Assembly: GCF_002293435.1 (NCBI RefSeq)
Contig: NZ_DBDF01000171.1
Coordinates: 1 to 13,952 of the forward strand
DNA length: 13,952 nucleotides
DNA from: Bacteroides sp. UBA939
GTDB lineage: Bacteria > Bacteroidota > Bacteroidia > Bacteroidales > Bacteroidaceae
Direction: 5' to 3'
How positions within the stretch are numbered: the first letter of the stretch is position 1; every line of letters starts with the position of its first letter. The notes under the pieces are model-generated. The model worked only from the letters and a program-made list of their open reading frames with translations, had not been told where the DNA came from and made no database searches. Below, one piece after another: positions 13,235 to 13,952 of this stretch. The position numbers were made by a program, and so were the translations under genes.

Positions 13235-13921
13235 ATGGAAATAAAGAAAACACCCAAAGCGAACCTTGAGAACAAGAAGCCGACATGGCTGCTTGTTGGT
13301 TATGTAACTGTGCTTGCCTTAATGTTTGTAGCATTTGAATGGACGCGTGACATCAGAGTGGATACAACCGGCGGCATTCGAGAAAATATCTTTGAACAAG
13401 GATTGGAAATTCCTATTACGGAACAACCAGAGATTACCCCTCCGCCACCGCCGAAGCCTGATCTGGTAATAGAAGAGTTTACGATTGTAGACGATGACGA
13501 AAAAGTGGATGAAGCAAACTTTACTACTACGGAGAATACCGGAGAAGGTGTAGACGTAAAGTACACTCCTAAAGCAGTGGAAGAAGAACTACCGGTAGAG
13601 GATGAGATTTTCGTGATTGTGGAAGATAAGCCCATGTTTGCCAATGGAGGCGAGGCTGGACTATTACAGTATCTGAGTAAAAACATAAAGTATCCTACTA
13701 TTCCACAAGAGACAGGAACTCAGGGGCGAGTAACTGTACAGTTCGTTGTGAACAAGGATGGAAGTATTACGAATGTGGCTGTACTGAGAGGCGTTGATCC
13801 TTATCTGGATAAAGAAGCTGTGCGCGTGATTTCGGGTATGCCCAAGTGGATACCCGGTAAGCAACGGGGCGTACCTGTTCGTTGCAAGTTTACAGTGCCT
13901 GTAGTGTTCAGATTGCAATAA
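13235..13921 (+). CDS. TonB-family energy transducer
   Basis: The 228-residue protein has a short cytoplasmic N-terminus rich in Lys, one membrane anchor (about 17-35, TWLLVGYVTVLALMFVAF) and a periplasmic Pro-rich stretch (EITPPPPPKPD, 66-76). An acidic linker follows, then a C-terminal TonB domain (about 140-228) with NIKYP (150-154), VQFVVNKDGSI (168-178) and WIPGKQRGVPV (205-215). The VEDKPMFANGG segment just before the domain is typical of Bacteroidota TonB proteins. Such proteins couple the inner-membrane proton gradient, via ExbB/ExbD, to TonB-dependent outer-membrane receptors. Neither ExbB/D nor a receptor is present here, and Bacteroidota carry many tonB paralogues, so the partner is unknown. 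The membrane anchor and its preceding basic residues support the start. The gene is complete, ending 31 bp before the window edge; no terminator is visible in what remains. Confidence 0.9.
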   Translation: MEIKKTPKANLENKKPTWLLVGYVTVLALMFVAFEWTRDIRVDTTGGIRENIFEQGLEIPITEQPEITPPPPPKPDLVIEEFTIVDDDEKVDEANFTTTENTGEGVDVKYTPKAVEEELPVEDEIFVIVEDKPMFANGGEAGLLQYLSKNIKYPTIPQETGTQGRVTVQFVVNKDGSITNVAVLRGVDPYLDKEAVRVISGMPKWIPGKQRGVPVRCKFTVPVVFRLQ

Positions 13922-13952
13922 TAGCTCGCAATTCTCCCTCCCAGGGTTTTGA

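Overview
The window looks like a chromosomal segment from Bacteroides or a close relative (Bacteroidales). This rests on repeated matches to the Bacteroides promoter pattern (TTTG, 19-20 nt, TAnnTTTG), absence of clear Shine-Dalgarno sites, a Bacteroidetes-type ECF sigma factor, an OprO/P-type porin, a TonB with the VEDKPxFxxGG signature, and a PheS with a four-cysteine insert. The assignment is inferred from these family traits, not from a database search.

Layout from left to right: (a) 1-362, repeat-rich DNA leading into an ECF sigma factor gene (363-914) that has no anti-sigma or TonB-receptor gene after it; (b) 915-1255, an 11-bp-periodic repeat field; (c) a long-chain acyl-CoA synthetase-like gene (1320-2978) with a textbook promoter; (d) 2979-3306, a 270-bp palindromic dispersed element; (e) an exported 16-residue-repeat protein (3307-4545), convergent with an aspartate:alanine-exchanger-family transporter (6215-4551, minus); (f) a minus-strand tRNA operon Ser(GCU)-Glu(CUC)-Lys(CUU) with promoter and terminator; (g) 6618-7045, intergenic DNA with a palindrome and several short-period repeats; (h) a minus-strand housekeeping block: pheS, then MFS transporter and nth (overlapping by 4 bp), then pgk, then an OprO/P-like porin; (i) 12652-13234, hairpins and a second copy of the dispersed element; (j) a TonB-family protein (13235-13921, plus).

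The genes are mostly ordinary core functions: glycolysis, translation, base-excision repair, fatty-acid activation and envelope transport. I see no new multi-gene system. The unusual content is in the intergenic DNA: 11-bp-periodic arrays on both sides of the orphan sigma gene, two copies of a structured AGGAGTTAAAGC/CTTTAACTCCT element, 8-bp and 9-bp three-unit repeats, and several long perfect hairpins. The best gene-level oddities are a Ser where acyl-CoA synthetases usually have the catalytic A10 lysine, and ten in-register 16-residue repeats in the exported protein.
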